NCBI GenBank assembly: GCA_028820035.1
Contig: JAPPKI010000414.1
Location: 1 to 5,432, forward strand
Length of the DNA stretch: 5,432 bases
Origin: a bacterium
GTDB taxonomy: Bacteria; Actinomycetota; Acidimicrobiia; Acidimicrobiales; Bin134
Reading direction: 5' to 3'
The position numbers and the translations under genes were made by a program. How positions within the stretch are numbered: position 1 is the first letter of the stretch; the number at the start of each line of letters is the position of its first letter. The notes below the pieces were generated by a model that saw only the letters and a program-made list of their open reading frames with translations, made no database searches and was not told where the DNA came from. Below are positions 1 to 5,432 of this stretch, piece after piece.

Positions 1-119
1 ATGTTGGCCCACTGCATGCAGCGCTTCTTCATTGCCGGGTCGATGTGGCGGATGAAGGCGTCGGTGGCCTCGTAGTAGTGATTGTCGGCGTCGAACACCT
101 TGAACGGCAGGTTTGCCAT
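1..119 (-). CDS. Amidohydrolase-family protein, N-terminal fragment (runs off left edge)
   Basis: Reading the minus strand from the ATG at 119-117 gives 39 residues with no stop, beginning MANLPFKVFDADNHYYEA and continuing through RHIDPAMKKRCMQW. The DADNHYYE segment a few residues from the N-terminus is typical of the amidohydrolase-2 (ACMSD-like) metal-dependent hydrolase superfamily. There the first beta strand of the TIM barrel carries an acidic/His metal-ligand motif. An AGAGGTG ribosome binding site lies just upstream on the same strand and fixes the start. The rest of the barrel, including the later metal ligands, is outside the window, so substrate and reaction cannot be stated. It is divergent from mutA, with 142 bp between the two starts, so the two genes may share a control region. 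The family call is fairly firm; any specific function is not. Confidence 0.75.
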   Translation of the reverse strand, partial: MANLPFKVFDADNHYYEATDAFIRHIDPAMKKRCMQWAN

Positions 120-123
120 GTTG

Positions 124-130
124 CACCTCT
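124..130 (-). promoter_or_regulatory. Ribosome binding site of the amidohydrolase gene
   Basis: On the minus strand the sequence AGAGGTG precedes the ATG at 119-117, with 4 nt between the motif and the start codon (6 nt from the AGAGG core). This is a good Shine-Dalgarno match at normal spacing and decides the start of the left-hand gene. It contrasts with mutA on the other side of the same intergenic region, which has no well-placed site. Confidence 0.7.
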
Positions 131-173
131 GAGTGGGGGAGGGGTTGCCTTGATTTTCCTCCTCACCGGGAAT

Positions 174-207
174 CGGTCACAAGTTGCGCTCGTAATAGGG
201 GTGACCC
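174..207. promoter_or_regulatory. Inverted repeat in the divergent intergenic region, possible operator
   Basis: GGTCAC at 175-180 and its exact reverse complement GTGACC at 201-206 flank a 20-nt spacer. Flanking base 174 (C) would pair with G but faces C at 207, so the perfect arm is 6 bp. The half-sites are 26 bp apart centre to centre, about two and a half helical turns. The repeat lies between the divergent starts at 119 and 262, where a dimeric regulator could act on either gene. A 6-bp repeat with a long spacer can occur by chance in GC-rich DNA, and no regulator gene is visible nearby. Confidence 0.25.
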
Positions 208-247
208 GTCTTCGTTTTCCAAGGCGGGAATACGAAGGGGCAGGGCG

Positions 248-253
248 TACCAT
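248..253 (+). promoter_or_regulatory. Putative -10 element (TACCAT) for the mutA-mutB-meaB operon
   Basis: TACCAT fits the TAnnnT -10 consensus common in Actinobacteria. It ends 8 nt before the GTG at 262, so transcription would be expected to begin at or within a base or two of that codon, giving a leaderless mRNA. No TTGACA-like -35 is seen at the matching distance (about 224-230 reads as G-rich sequence), which is tolerated in many actinobacterial promoters. The call rests on a six-base motif and its position only. Confidence 0.3.
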
Positions 254-261
254 TCTGGGTT

Positions 262-1965
262 GTGAGCGACGCCGTGATGAGCTTGGCCGGGGATTTCGAC
301 CTGGCCGGGCGAGACCAGTGGATGGAGCTGGTGGAGCAGGTGTTGCGAGGGGCGCCGTTTGACAAAAAGCTGGTGGGCACCACCTACGACGGCATTCGGA
401 TTCAACCGCTCTACACCGGTGCCGACCACGCTGGAGATTCCGGGGTTCCCGGTGTAGCGCCGTTTACTCGGGGCGGCAGGGTTGTGGGCGGCGCGTGGCA
501 AGTCCGGCAGGCCCATAGCCGAGCTACCGGCAACCGCGCGATCCTAGACGATTTGGGTGGAGGAGCTGATGCCATAGAGCTCCACATCGACGGCGAAACC
601 AGCCGGGAAGAACTGCACGACCTGCTCGATGGCGTTCCCTCAACGGTGTCGATCATGCTGGCGCCGGGGAGTGAGGCCGCCATCTGGCATCTGGTCGACC
701 TTTGGGACAGCAGGGGAGTGGCCAGAGATGAGGCTCTCGGCGGCTTCGGGATGGACCCTCTAGATCCCGCGGTGGCTGAAGCAGCGGCCAACACCTTGAA
801 CCGGAACTACCGCAACGTGCTGGTCGCGGTTGTGAACGGAGCGCGATTGGCCGACCAGGGTGCGAGCGAGGCCCAGGAGCTGGCCGGATCGCTGGCCGAT
901 GGAGTTGCCTACCTGCGGGCCTGTGAGCAGGCGGGCCTCGACCTGGCACCGGCGGCGGACAGGCTGGAATTCCGCTACGCCGCCGGGGTGGACCAGTTCT
1001 TGACCATTGCGAAGTTCCGGGCCGCCCGACGGCTGTGGGCCCGGGTCACCCAGGCGTGCGGCATCAACCCCGCCGCCCAGCGTCAGCACGCGGTTACCTC
1101 TGGCGCCATGATGACCCGACGCGACCCTTGGGTGAACATGATTCGCACCACGGTGGCCTGCTTCGCCGCCGCCGCGGGCGGTGCCGATGCCATCACCGTC
1201 AGCCCGTATGACTCGGCCATTGGAGTGCCCGACCCGCTGGGGCTGCGGATTGCTCGCAATACGCAGCTGTTGTTGCGGGACGAGTCCCACATCCATGAGG
1301 TGATAGACCCTTCCGGCGGCTCTTACTACATCGAATCGCTAACCGATGCCCTGACCAGCACCGCTTGGGGCCTGTTCCAGGAGCTGGAGGCGGGGGCCAG
1401 TCTGTCGGAGCGCATTGATGCGGCGCATGAGGCCCGCAGCCGAGATGTGGCCACCCGCCGCCTGCCGCTCACCGGCGTGAGCGAGTTCCCCGACTTGGAT
1501 GAGCCGCCAGTCGATCGGCCACTGGTGGCGCCTGATCCCGGGTTGCGCCGCCTGGCCGAGCCGTTTGAGGCGTTGCGGGATAGCGCTGAGGCCAGCCCAT
1601 CGCGCCCAACCGCGTTCTTGGCCAGCTTGGGCCCCATCGCCGTTCACACCGCCCGGACCGCTTTCTCCGCCAATCTGTTGGCTGCTGGCGGAATTGATGC
1701 CGTCGGGGGCGATGGTTTCGACACCCCGGAAGAAGCGGCCTCGGCGTGGACTGCGTCGGGCACGCCCATAGCCGTGGTGTGCTCGTCTGACGACATGTAC
1801 CAGGAGCACGCTGCCGACGCAGTGGCCGCGCTTAAAGAGGCCGGATGCGGATTTGTGCTGCTGGCCGGTCGTCCGAACGACCGGTGTGGGGCCGACGGCT
1901 ACATCCACATGGGTTGCGACGCGCTGGCTGCGCTGCAAGCCATCCACGACAGGCTGGGCCTGTGA
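262..1965 (+). CDS. mutA: Methylmalonyl-CoA mutase small (beta) subunit
   Basis: A 567-residue protein, the non-catalytic partner of MutB in the adenosylcobalamin-dependent mutase that interconverts methylmalonyl-CoA and succinyl-CoA in the cytoplasm. Family landmarks occur in order: the N-terminal helix and FDKKLV segment (about 33-38), PGVAPFTRG (63-71), [12 protein letters not shown] (101-112), the barrel segment [23 protein letters not shown] split over 238-260, [19 protein letters not shown] (279-297), and [19 protein letters not shown] (326-344). The C-terminal part (about 450-567) aligns with the MutB B12 domain but lacks its DxHxxG motif: only H462 remains, with Ala and Arg where Asp and Gly would be. 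This is expected of MutA subunits. The length is slightly below the usual 600 or so. GTG 262 gives the longest start; GTG 274 or ATG 277 are alternatives, and none has a strong Shine-Dalgarno. The GTG at 1962 overlaps the mutA stop, coupling it to mutB. Confidence 0.93.
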   Translation: MSDAVMSLAGDFDLAGRDQWMELVEQVLRGAPFDKKLVGTTYDGIRIQPLYTGADHAGDSGVPGVAPFTRGGRVVGGAWQVRQAHSRATGNRAILDDLGGGADAIELHIDGETSREELHDLLDGVPSTVSIMLAPGSEAAIWHLVDLWDSRGVARDEALGGFGMDPLDPAVAEAAANTLNRNYRNVLVAVVNGARLADQGASEAQELAGSLADGVAYLRACEQAGLDLAPAADRLEFRYAAGVDQFLTIAKFRAARRLWARVTQACGINPAAQRQHAVTSGAMMTRRDPWVNMIRTTVACFAAAAGGADAITVSPYDSAIGVPDPLGLRIARNTQLLLRDESHIHEVIDPSGGSYYIESLTDALTSTAWGLFQELEAGASLSERIDAAHEARSRDVATRRLPLTGVSEFPDLDEPPVDRPLVAPDPGLRRLAEPFEALRDSAEASPSRPTAFLASLGPIAVHTARTAFSANLLAAGGIDAVGGDGFDTPEEAASAWTASGTPIAVVCSSDDMYQEHAADAVAALKEAGCGFVLLAGRPNDRCGADGYIHMGCDALAALQAIHDRLGL

Positions 1966-4160
1966 CCGTCCCGGACTTCTCCCGCGTAGACCTTCACGCC
2001 CCGCCCGCCTCTGGTGCCAACGGGATGGGCTGGGCCGATCTGGTGGAGTCGCAGACCGGGGAGGGCCCCGACCACCTCACCTGGGCCACCCCGGAGGGCT
2101 TCGGCGTGCGCCGGCTCTACACCGCGGAGGATCGGGCCCCGCTGGACTTCTGCGACACCTACCCCGGACTGGAGCCCTACCTGCGGGGTCCCTACGCCAC
2201 TATGTATGCCACACAGCCGTGGACCATTCGCCAATATGCCGGATTTTCCACCGCGGAGGATTCCAACGCCTTCTACCGACGCAACCTGGCTGCCGGCCAG
2301 AAGGGCCTGTCGGTGGCCTTCGACCTGGCCACCCATCGGGGCTACGACTCCGACAATCAGCGGGTGAGCGGAGATGTGGGCATGGCCGGGGTGGCCATCG
2401 ACTCCATTCTCGACATGCAGATCCTGTTCGACGGCATACCGCTGGACCAAATGACCGTGTCGATGACCATGAACGGGGCGGTGCTGCCGATCCTGGCCAT
2501 GTACATCGTGGCCGGCGAAGAGCAGGGAGTGGAGCCCGAGAAGCTGGCCGGGACCATTCAGAACGACATCTTGAAGGAGTTCATGGTCCGCAACACCTTC
2601 ATCTACCCCCCGACGCCGTCGATGCGGATTATCTCCGACATCTTCGCCTTCACCTCGGCCAACATGCCCAAGTTCAACTCCATCTCCATCTCCGGCTACC
2701 ACATGCAAGAGGCCGGGGCCACCCTCGACTTGGAGCTGGCCTACACCCTGGCCGACGGGGTGGAGTATGTGCGGGCCGGGTTGGACTCGGGGCTGGATAT
2801 CGACGCCTTCGCCCCCCGGCTCAGCTTCTTCTGGTGCATCGGCATGAACTTCTTCATGGAGGTGGCCAAGCTGCGAGCCGCCCGCCTGCTGTGGGCCAAG
2901 CTGATGCGCCCGTTCAATCCGTCCAATCCCCGGTCGCTGTCGCTTCGCACCCACAGCCAGACCTCGGGGTGGAGCCTCACCGCCCAAGACGTGTTCAACA
3001 ACGTGGTCCGCACCACCGTCGAGGCCATGGCCGCCACCCAGGGCCATACCCAGTCGCTGCACACCAACGCCCTGGACGAGGCCCTGGCCCTGCCCACCGA
3101 TTTCTCGGCCCGCATCGCCCGCAACACCCAGCTCCTGTTGCAGCACGAGTCGGGCACTTGCCGGGTGGCCGACCCCTGGGGCGGTTCGTACTACGTGGAG
3201 CGGCTGACCCACGACCTGGCCCAACGGGCCTGGGAGCACATCAGCGAGGTGGAGGCCGCCGGTGGCATGGCCGAGGCCATTGAGGCTGGAATCCCCAAAA
3301 TGCGCATCGAGGAGGCCGCCGCCCGCACCCAGGCCCGCATCGACTCCGGTGCCCAGACGGTGGTGGGGGTGAACCGCTATCAGGTGGACGGCGAAGAGGG
3401 CATCGAGGTGCTGAAGGTGGACAATGCCGAAGTACGGGCCTCCCAGATTGCTCGGCTAGAGCGGCTGCGGGCAGAGCGGGACAACGAGGCCTGCGCTCGT
3501 GCCCTGGACGCGCTGACTGCTGGGGCCGACCGGCCCGTCGGCACCAAAGACTCCAACTTGCTGGCTCTCGCGGTAGACGCGGCCCGGGCTCGGGCCACCG
3601 TGGGAGAGATCAGCGACGCGCTGGAGAAGGTGTATGGTCGCCATGCACCCCGGATCCGAACGATCTCCGGGGTATACCAATCAGAGATGGGACAGAGCGA
3701 CAGCAACGGCGGCGGCACCGGCGAAGTGCGGGAAGCAGCGGCTGGCTTCGCGTCCCGAACCGGGCGCCGACCCCGCATATTGGTGGCCAAGATGGGCCAA
3801 GACGGCCACGACCGGGGGCAGAAAGTGATCGCCACTGCCTTCGCCGATCTCGGTTTCGACGTGGATGTCGGACCATTGTTCCAGACCCCGGCCGAAGTAG
3901 CCCGCCAGGCGGTGGAGGCCGATGTGCACATCGTGGGAGCGTCGTCGCTGGCCGCAGGGCACATGACCCTGGTGCCCGAATTGCGAGCCGAGCTGAAGCA
4001 GCTGGGCCGGGCCGACATCATGATCGTGGTCGGCGGGGTGATCCCTCCCAGCGACCACGACGAGCTGCTGGCCGCGGGGGCCGAGGCCATCTTCGGGCCC
4101 GGCACGGTGATCGCCGACGCGGCCCTGGAGCTGCTGGCCGCCTTGGATAACCGCCAGTGA
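1962..4160 (+). CDS. mutB: Methylmalonyl-CoA mutase large (alpha) catalytic subunit
   Basis: A 732-residue cytoplasmic enzyme that rearranges (R)-methylmalonyl-CoA to succinyl-CoA, and the reverse, using adenosylcobalamin. Residues about 50-560 form the substrate-binding TIM barrel, 575-600 a Gly/Ser-containing linker, and 604-730 the B12 domain. By alignment from memory with the Propionibacterium enzyme, the active-site residues are all present: Y92 (Y89), Q200 (Q197), R210 (R207), N239 (N236), Y246-H247 (Y243-H244) and S288 (S285). The Y92/R210 pair marks methylmalonyl-CoA specificity over isobutyryl-CoA mutase, which has Phe and Gln. The cobalamin motif is D614-G-H616-D-R-G619, with H616 the axial ligand and K610 preceding; S661-S662, G691-G692 and GPGT (712-715) complete the nucleotide-loop pocket. 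The frame is open back to 1845, but GTG 1962 gives the family N-terminus ([10 protein letters not shown]) and overlaps the mutA stop by 4 nt, so it is chosen. Both subunits are needed for the heterodimer. Confidence 0.97.
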   Translation: MTVPDFSRVDLHAPPASGANGMGWADLVESQTGEGPDHLTWATPEGFGVRRLYTAEDRAPLDFCDTYPGLEPYLRGPYATMYATQPWTIRQYAGFSTAEDSNAFYRRNLAAGQKGLSVAFDLATHRGYDSDNQRVSGDVGMAGVAIDSILDMQILFDGIPLDQMTVSMTMNGAVLPILAMYIVAGEEQGVEPEKLAGTIQNDILKEFMVRNTFIYPPTPSMRIISDIFAFTSANMPKFNSISISGYHMQEAGATLDLELAYTLADGVEYVRAGLDSGLDIDAFAPRLSFFWCIGMNFFMEVAKLRAARLLWAKLMRPFNPSNPRSLSLRTHSQTSGWSLTAQDVFNNVVRTTVEAMAATQGHTQSLHTNALDEALALPTDFSARIARNTQLLLQHESGTCRVADPWGGSYYVERLTHDLAQRAWEHISEVEAAGGMAEAIEAGIPKMRIEEAAARTQARIDSGAQTVVGVNRYQVDGEEGIEVLKVDNAEVRASQIARLERLRAERDNEACARALDALTAGADRPVGTKDSNLLALAVDAARARATVGEISDALEKVYGRHAPRIRTISGVYQSEMGQSDSNGGGTGEVREAAAGFASRTGRRPRILVAKMGQDGHDRGQKVIATAFADLGFDVDVGPLFQTPAEVARQAVEADVHIVGASSLAAGHMTLVPELRAELKQLGRADIMIVVGGVIPPSDHDELLAAGAEAIFGPGTVIADAALELLAALDNRQ

Positions 4161-5131
4161 TCGACCTCGACGCCTGTGTCGAGGGGGTGCTGGCCGCTGA
4201 CCGCACTTGGCTAGGCCGGGCGGTCACCTTGGTGGAGAGCACCAAGCCAGATGATCGGGCATCGGCTACCGAACTGGTGCAACGGCTGCTGCCTCACACC
4301 GGTGGCGCTCGGCGGGTAGGGATCACCGGAGTGCCCGGGGTGGGGAAGTCCACCTTCATCGACGCATTGGGCACCTACCTCACCTCACGGGATCATCGGG
4401 TGGCGGTGCTGGCGGTAGACCCGTCCTCAACCGTGTCGGGGGGCAGCATCCTGGGCGACAAGACTCGAATGCCCAACCTGGCCATCGACGACGCTGCCTA
4501 CATCCGCCCGTCGCCATCATCTGGTTCGCTGGGCGGAGTAACCCGCACCACCCGCGAGACCATGACCGTGGTGGAGGCGGCCGGATTCGATGTGGTACTG
4601 GTGGAGACGGTGGGCGTGGGCCAGTCCGAGATCGCGGTAGCCGACATGGTGGACTTCTTCTTGGCGATGATGCTGCCCGGCGCCGGCGACGAGCTTCAGG
4701 GCATCAAGAAGGGCGTGTTGGAGCTGGCCGACGCCCTAGTAGTGAACAAAGCCGACGGCGGCAACGAGATCGCTGCCCAGCGCGCCGTGCGCGACTACCG
4801 GGCCGCGCTGGCCATGACCGCCCCGGCCAACCCCAACTGGGTGCCTCCGGTACTAGCTGTGAGCGCCATCGAGGGCACCGGCCTCGACCAGGTGTGGGAC
4901 CAGATCCAGGCCTACTTCCAGGTGCTGGCCGACTCCGGGGAACTCGCCGCCCAGCGAGCCAGCCAGCAAGTGCGCTGGATGTGGGCGATGGTGGAGGACC
5001 GCCTCCGAGATCGTCTGCAAGGCTCTCCGGCAGTGGCCGACCTCGCCACCGACCTAGAGCACCAAGTTGCCACCGGCCAAACTGCCCCTGCCGTCGCTGC
5101 TGAGGAGATTCTTGCGGCTTTCGATAGCTGA
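4157..5131 (+). CDS. meaB: MeaB G3E-family GTPase, methylmalonyl-CoA mutase chaperone
   Basis: A 324-residue cytoplasmic GTPase of the MeaB/ArgK (human MMAA) family, close to the usual 320-340. It binds the mutase, uses GTP hydrolysis to gate adenosylcobalamin transfer, and protects or helps reactivate the enzyme. Landmarks: N-terminal helices (1-50), Walker [10 protein letters not shown] (58-66), AVDPSS (86-91), the family segment [11 protein letters not shown] (117-127), Walker B/switch ETVGVGQSE (150-158), DELQGIKKG (178-186), base-recognition NKAD (197-200) and SAIEGTG (236-242). C-terminal helices (about 245-324) are the dimerisation arm in known structures. ArgK was an early misassignment of this family; the adjoining mutase genes support MeaB. 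GTG 4157 overlaps the mutB stop by 4 nt, so expression is probably coupled. No key GTPase residue appears lost. Confidence 0.96.
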   Translation: MIDLDACVEGVLAADRTWLGRAVTLVESTKPDDRASATELVQRLLPHTGGARRVGITGVPGVGKSTFIDALGTYLTSRDHRVAVLAVDPSSTVSGGSILGDKTRMPNLAIDDAAYIRPSPSSGSLGGVTRTTRETMTVVEAAGFDVVLVETVGVGQSEIAVADMVDFFLAMMLPGAGDELQGIKKGVLELADALVVNKADGGNEIAAQRAVRDYRAALAMTAPANPNWVPPVLAVSAIEGTGLDQVWDQIQAYFQVLADSGELAAQRASQQVRWMWAMVEDRLRDRLQGSPAVADLATDLEHQVATGQTAPAVAAEEILAAFDS

Positions 5132-5156
5132 CCTGGCTATTTGGGCAACTTACACG

Positions 5157-5178
5157 ATTTACTGTTAGCGGTGTAAAT
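5157..5178. terminator. Weak AT-rich hairpin between convergent genes, possible bidirectional terminator
   Basis: The 51 bp between the stops of meaB (5131) and the citrate synthase-family gene (5183) are AT-rich against the GC-rich background. ATTTAC (5157-5162) pairs with GTAAAT (5173-5178) over a 10-nt loop. An overlapping alternative pairs TTACAC (5150-5155) with GTGTAA (5171-5176) over a 15-nt loop. The stems are short and AT-rich, and no T-run follows on either strand, so this is not a canonical intrinsic terminator. Its convergent position is what makes the role plausible. Confidence 0.3.
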
Positions 5179-5182
5179 TCCG

Positions 5183-5432
5183 CTAGTCGCCGTTGTGCAA
5201 GACCCCGATGTAGCGGGCGCTGGGGCGCATGATCTTGTTGTTGTCCGCTTGCTCGAGCAGGTGGGCTCCCCATCCGACGACTCGGCTGGTGGTGAAGGTG
5301 GGGGTGAAGGCCTCTTGGGGCAAGCCGGCCAGGTGGAGCACCACGCCGGCGTAAAACTCCACATTGGTGACGATCACCGCATCAGGCTTCCACTCGGCCA
5401 GATAGGCCAGGATGCGGCTCTCGATATCGAGG
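5183..5432 (-). CDS. Citrate synthase-family protein, C-terminal fragment (runs off right edge)
   Basis: On the minus strand the frame is open from the right edge to the TAG at 5185-5183, giving the last 82 residues. It matches the citrate synthase C-terminus: NVEFYAGVVLHLAGLP (fragment residues 23-38), FTPTFTTSRVVGWGAHLLEQ (42-61) and NNKIMRPSARYIG (64-76). R50 and R69 occupy the positions of citrate-binding arginines of the family. The catalytic Asp of the E. coli enzyme lies in NVDFYSG; here the equivalent residue is Glu (E25, codon 5357-5359). Substrate cannot be settled from this part: it could be citrate synthase or 2-methylcitrate synthase, and the neighbouring propionyl-CoA-related operon makes the latter worth considering but does not prove it. 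Both active-site histidines lie outside the window. Confidence 0.88.
   Translation of the reverse strand, partial: LDIESRILAYLAEWKPDAVIVTNVEFYAGVVLHLAGLPQEAFTPTFTTSRVVGWGAHLLEQADNNKIMRPSARYIGVLHNGD

Noticed and set aside
131..145. G-rich run (GAGTGGGGGAGGGG) as a possible G-quadruplex
   Set aside because: Only two G-tracts long enough are present close together; four are needed. It is more likely ordinary sequence upstream of the amidohydrolase ribosome binding site.
120..261. Cobalamin riboswitch upstream of the mutase operon
   Set aside because: The 142-bp gap is too short for a full cobalamin riboswitch and I see no B12-box-like sequence. A possible leaderless start would leave no 5' leader at all.
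1845..1961. 39-residue N-terminal extension of mutB from an upstream ATG
   Set aside because: It would overlap mutA by 121 nt and its sequence is Arg/Cys-rich and unlike MutB N-termini. GTG 1962 gives the family start and the coupled overlap.
1899..3239. A 446-residue open frame on the minus strand opposite mutA/mutB
   Set aside because: It is antisense to strongly conserved coding sequence. Its composition (rich in Gly, His, Val and Gln, no recognisable motif) is what the reverse strand of high-GC genes with G/C-biased third positions produces.
1853..3283. A 476-residue plus-strand open frame overlapping mutB
   Set aside because: It is out of frame with mutA and mutB, is rich in Arg, Gly, His and Pro, and shows no family motif. 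This is a GC-bias shadow of mutB.
3380..4105. A 241-residue minus-strand open frame opposite the mutB C-terminus
   Set aside because: It is Ser/Ala/Pro/Arg-rich with no motif and lies fully antisense to the conserved linker and B12 domain.
4704..5273. A 189-residue minus-strand open frame spanning the meaB end and the convergent gap
   Set aside because: It overlaps both meaB and the citrate synthase-family gene in wrong frames and has Arg/Pro/Gly-rich low-complexity composition.

Overview
The window is high-GC and gene-dense. It uses GTG starts, 4-nt gene overlaps and strong G/C bias at codon third positions, which suggests an actinobacterium. The N-terminal amidohydrolase fragment and the mutA-mutB-meaB arrangement resemble Acidimicrobiia or related Actinobacteria, but that placement is inference from general resemblance, not a search.

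Layout: positions 1-119 hold the N-terminal end of a minus-strand amidohydrolase-family gene that runs off the left edge. A 142-bp divergent intergenic region (120-261) follows. It has a clear ribosome binding site for the amidohydrolase, a GGTCAC/GTGACC inverted repeat, and a TAnnnT -10-like box placed so that mutA could be transcribed without a leader. A tight plus-strand operon then occupies 262-5131: mutA (small, non-catalytic subunit of methylmalonyl-CoA mutase), mutB (large, catalytic, B12-binding subunit) and meaB (the G-protein chaperone of the mutase). Both junctions are 4-nt GTGA overlaps. After a 51-bp AT-rich convergent gap containing a weak hairpin, the C-terminal end of a citrate synthase-family gene enters on the minus strand and runs off the right edge.

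How the genes work together: MutA and MutB form the heterodimeric adenosylcobalamin-dependent mutase that interconverts (R)-methylmalonyl-CoA and succinyl-CoA. MeaB uses GTP to gate cofactor loading and protect the mutase from inactivation. The pathway moves carbon between propionyl-CoA (from odd-chain fatty acids, branched amino acids or cholesterol-like substrates) and the TCA cycle. The citrate synthase-family neighbour fits this carbon-entry theme, whether it uses acetyl-CoA or propionyl-CoA. No methylmalonyl-CoA epimerase or propionyl-CoA carboxylase gene lies in the window.

I found no undescribed system. The core is a well-known metabolic operon with intact catalytic residues. The points worth a second look are small: the possible leaderless start of mutA, the inverted repeat in the divergent promoter region, the vestigial B12 domain of MutA that keeps a histidine, and a Glu at the expected catalytic-Asp position of the citrate synthase-like protein.
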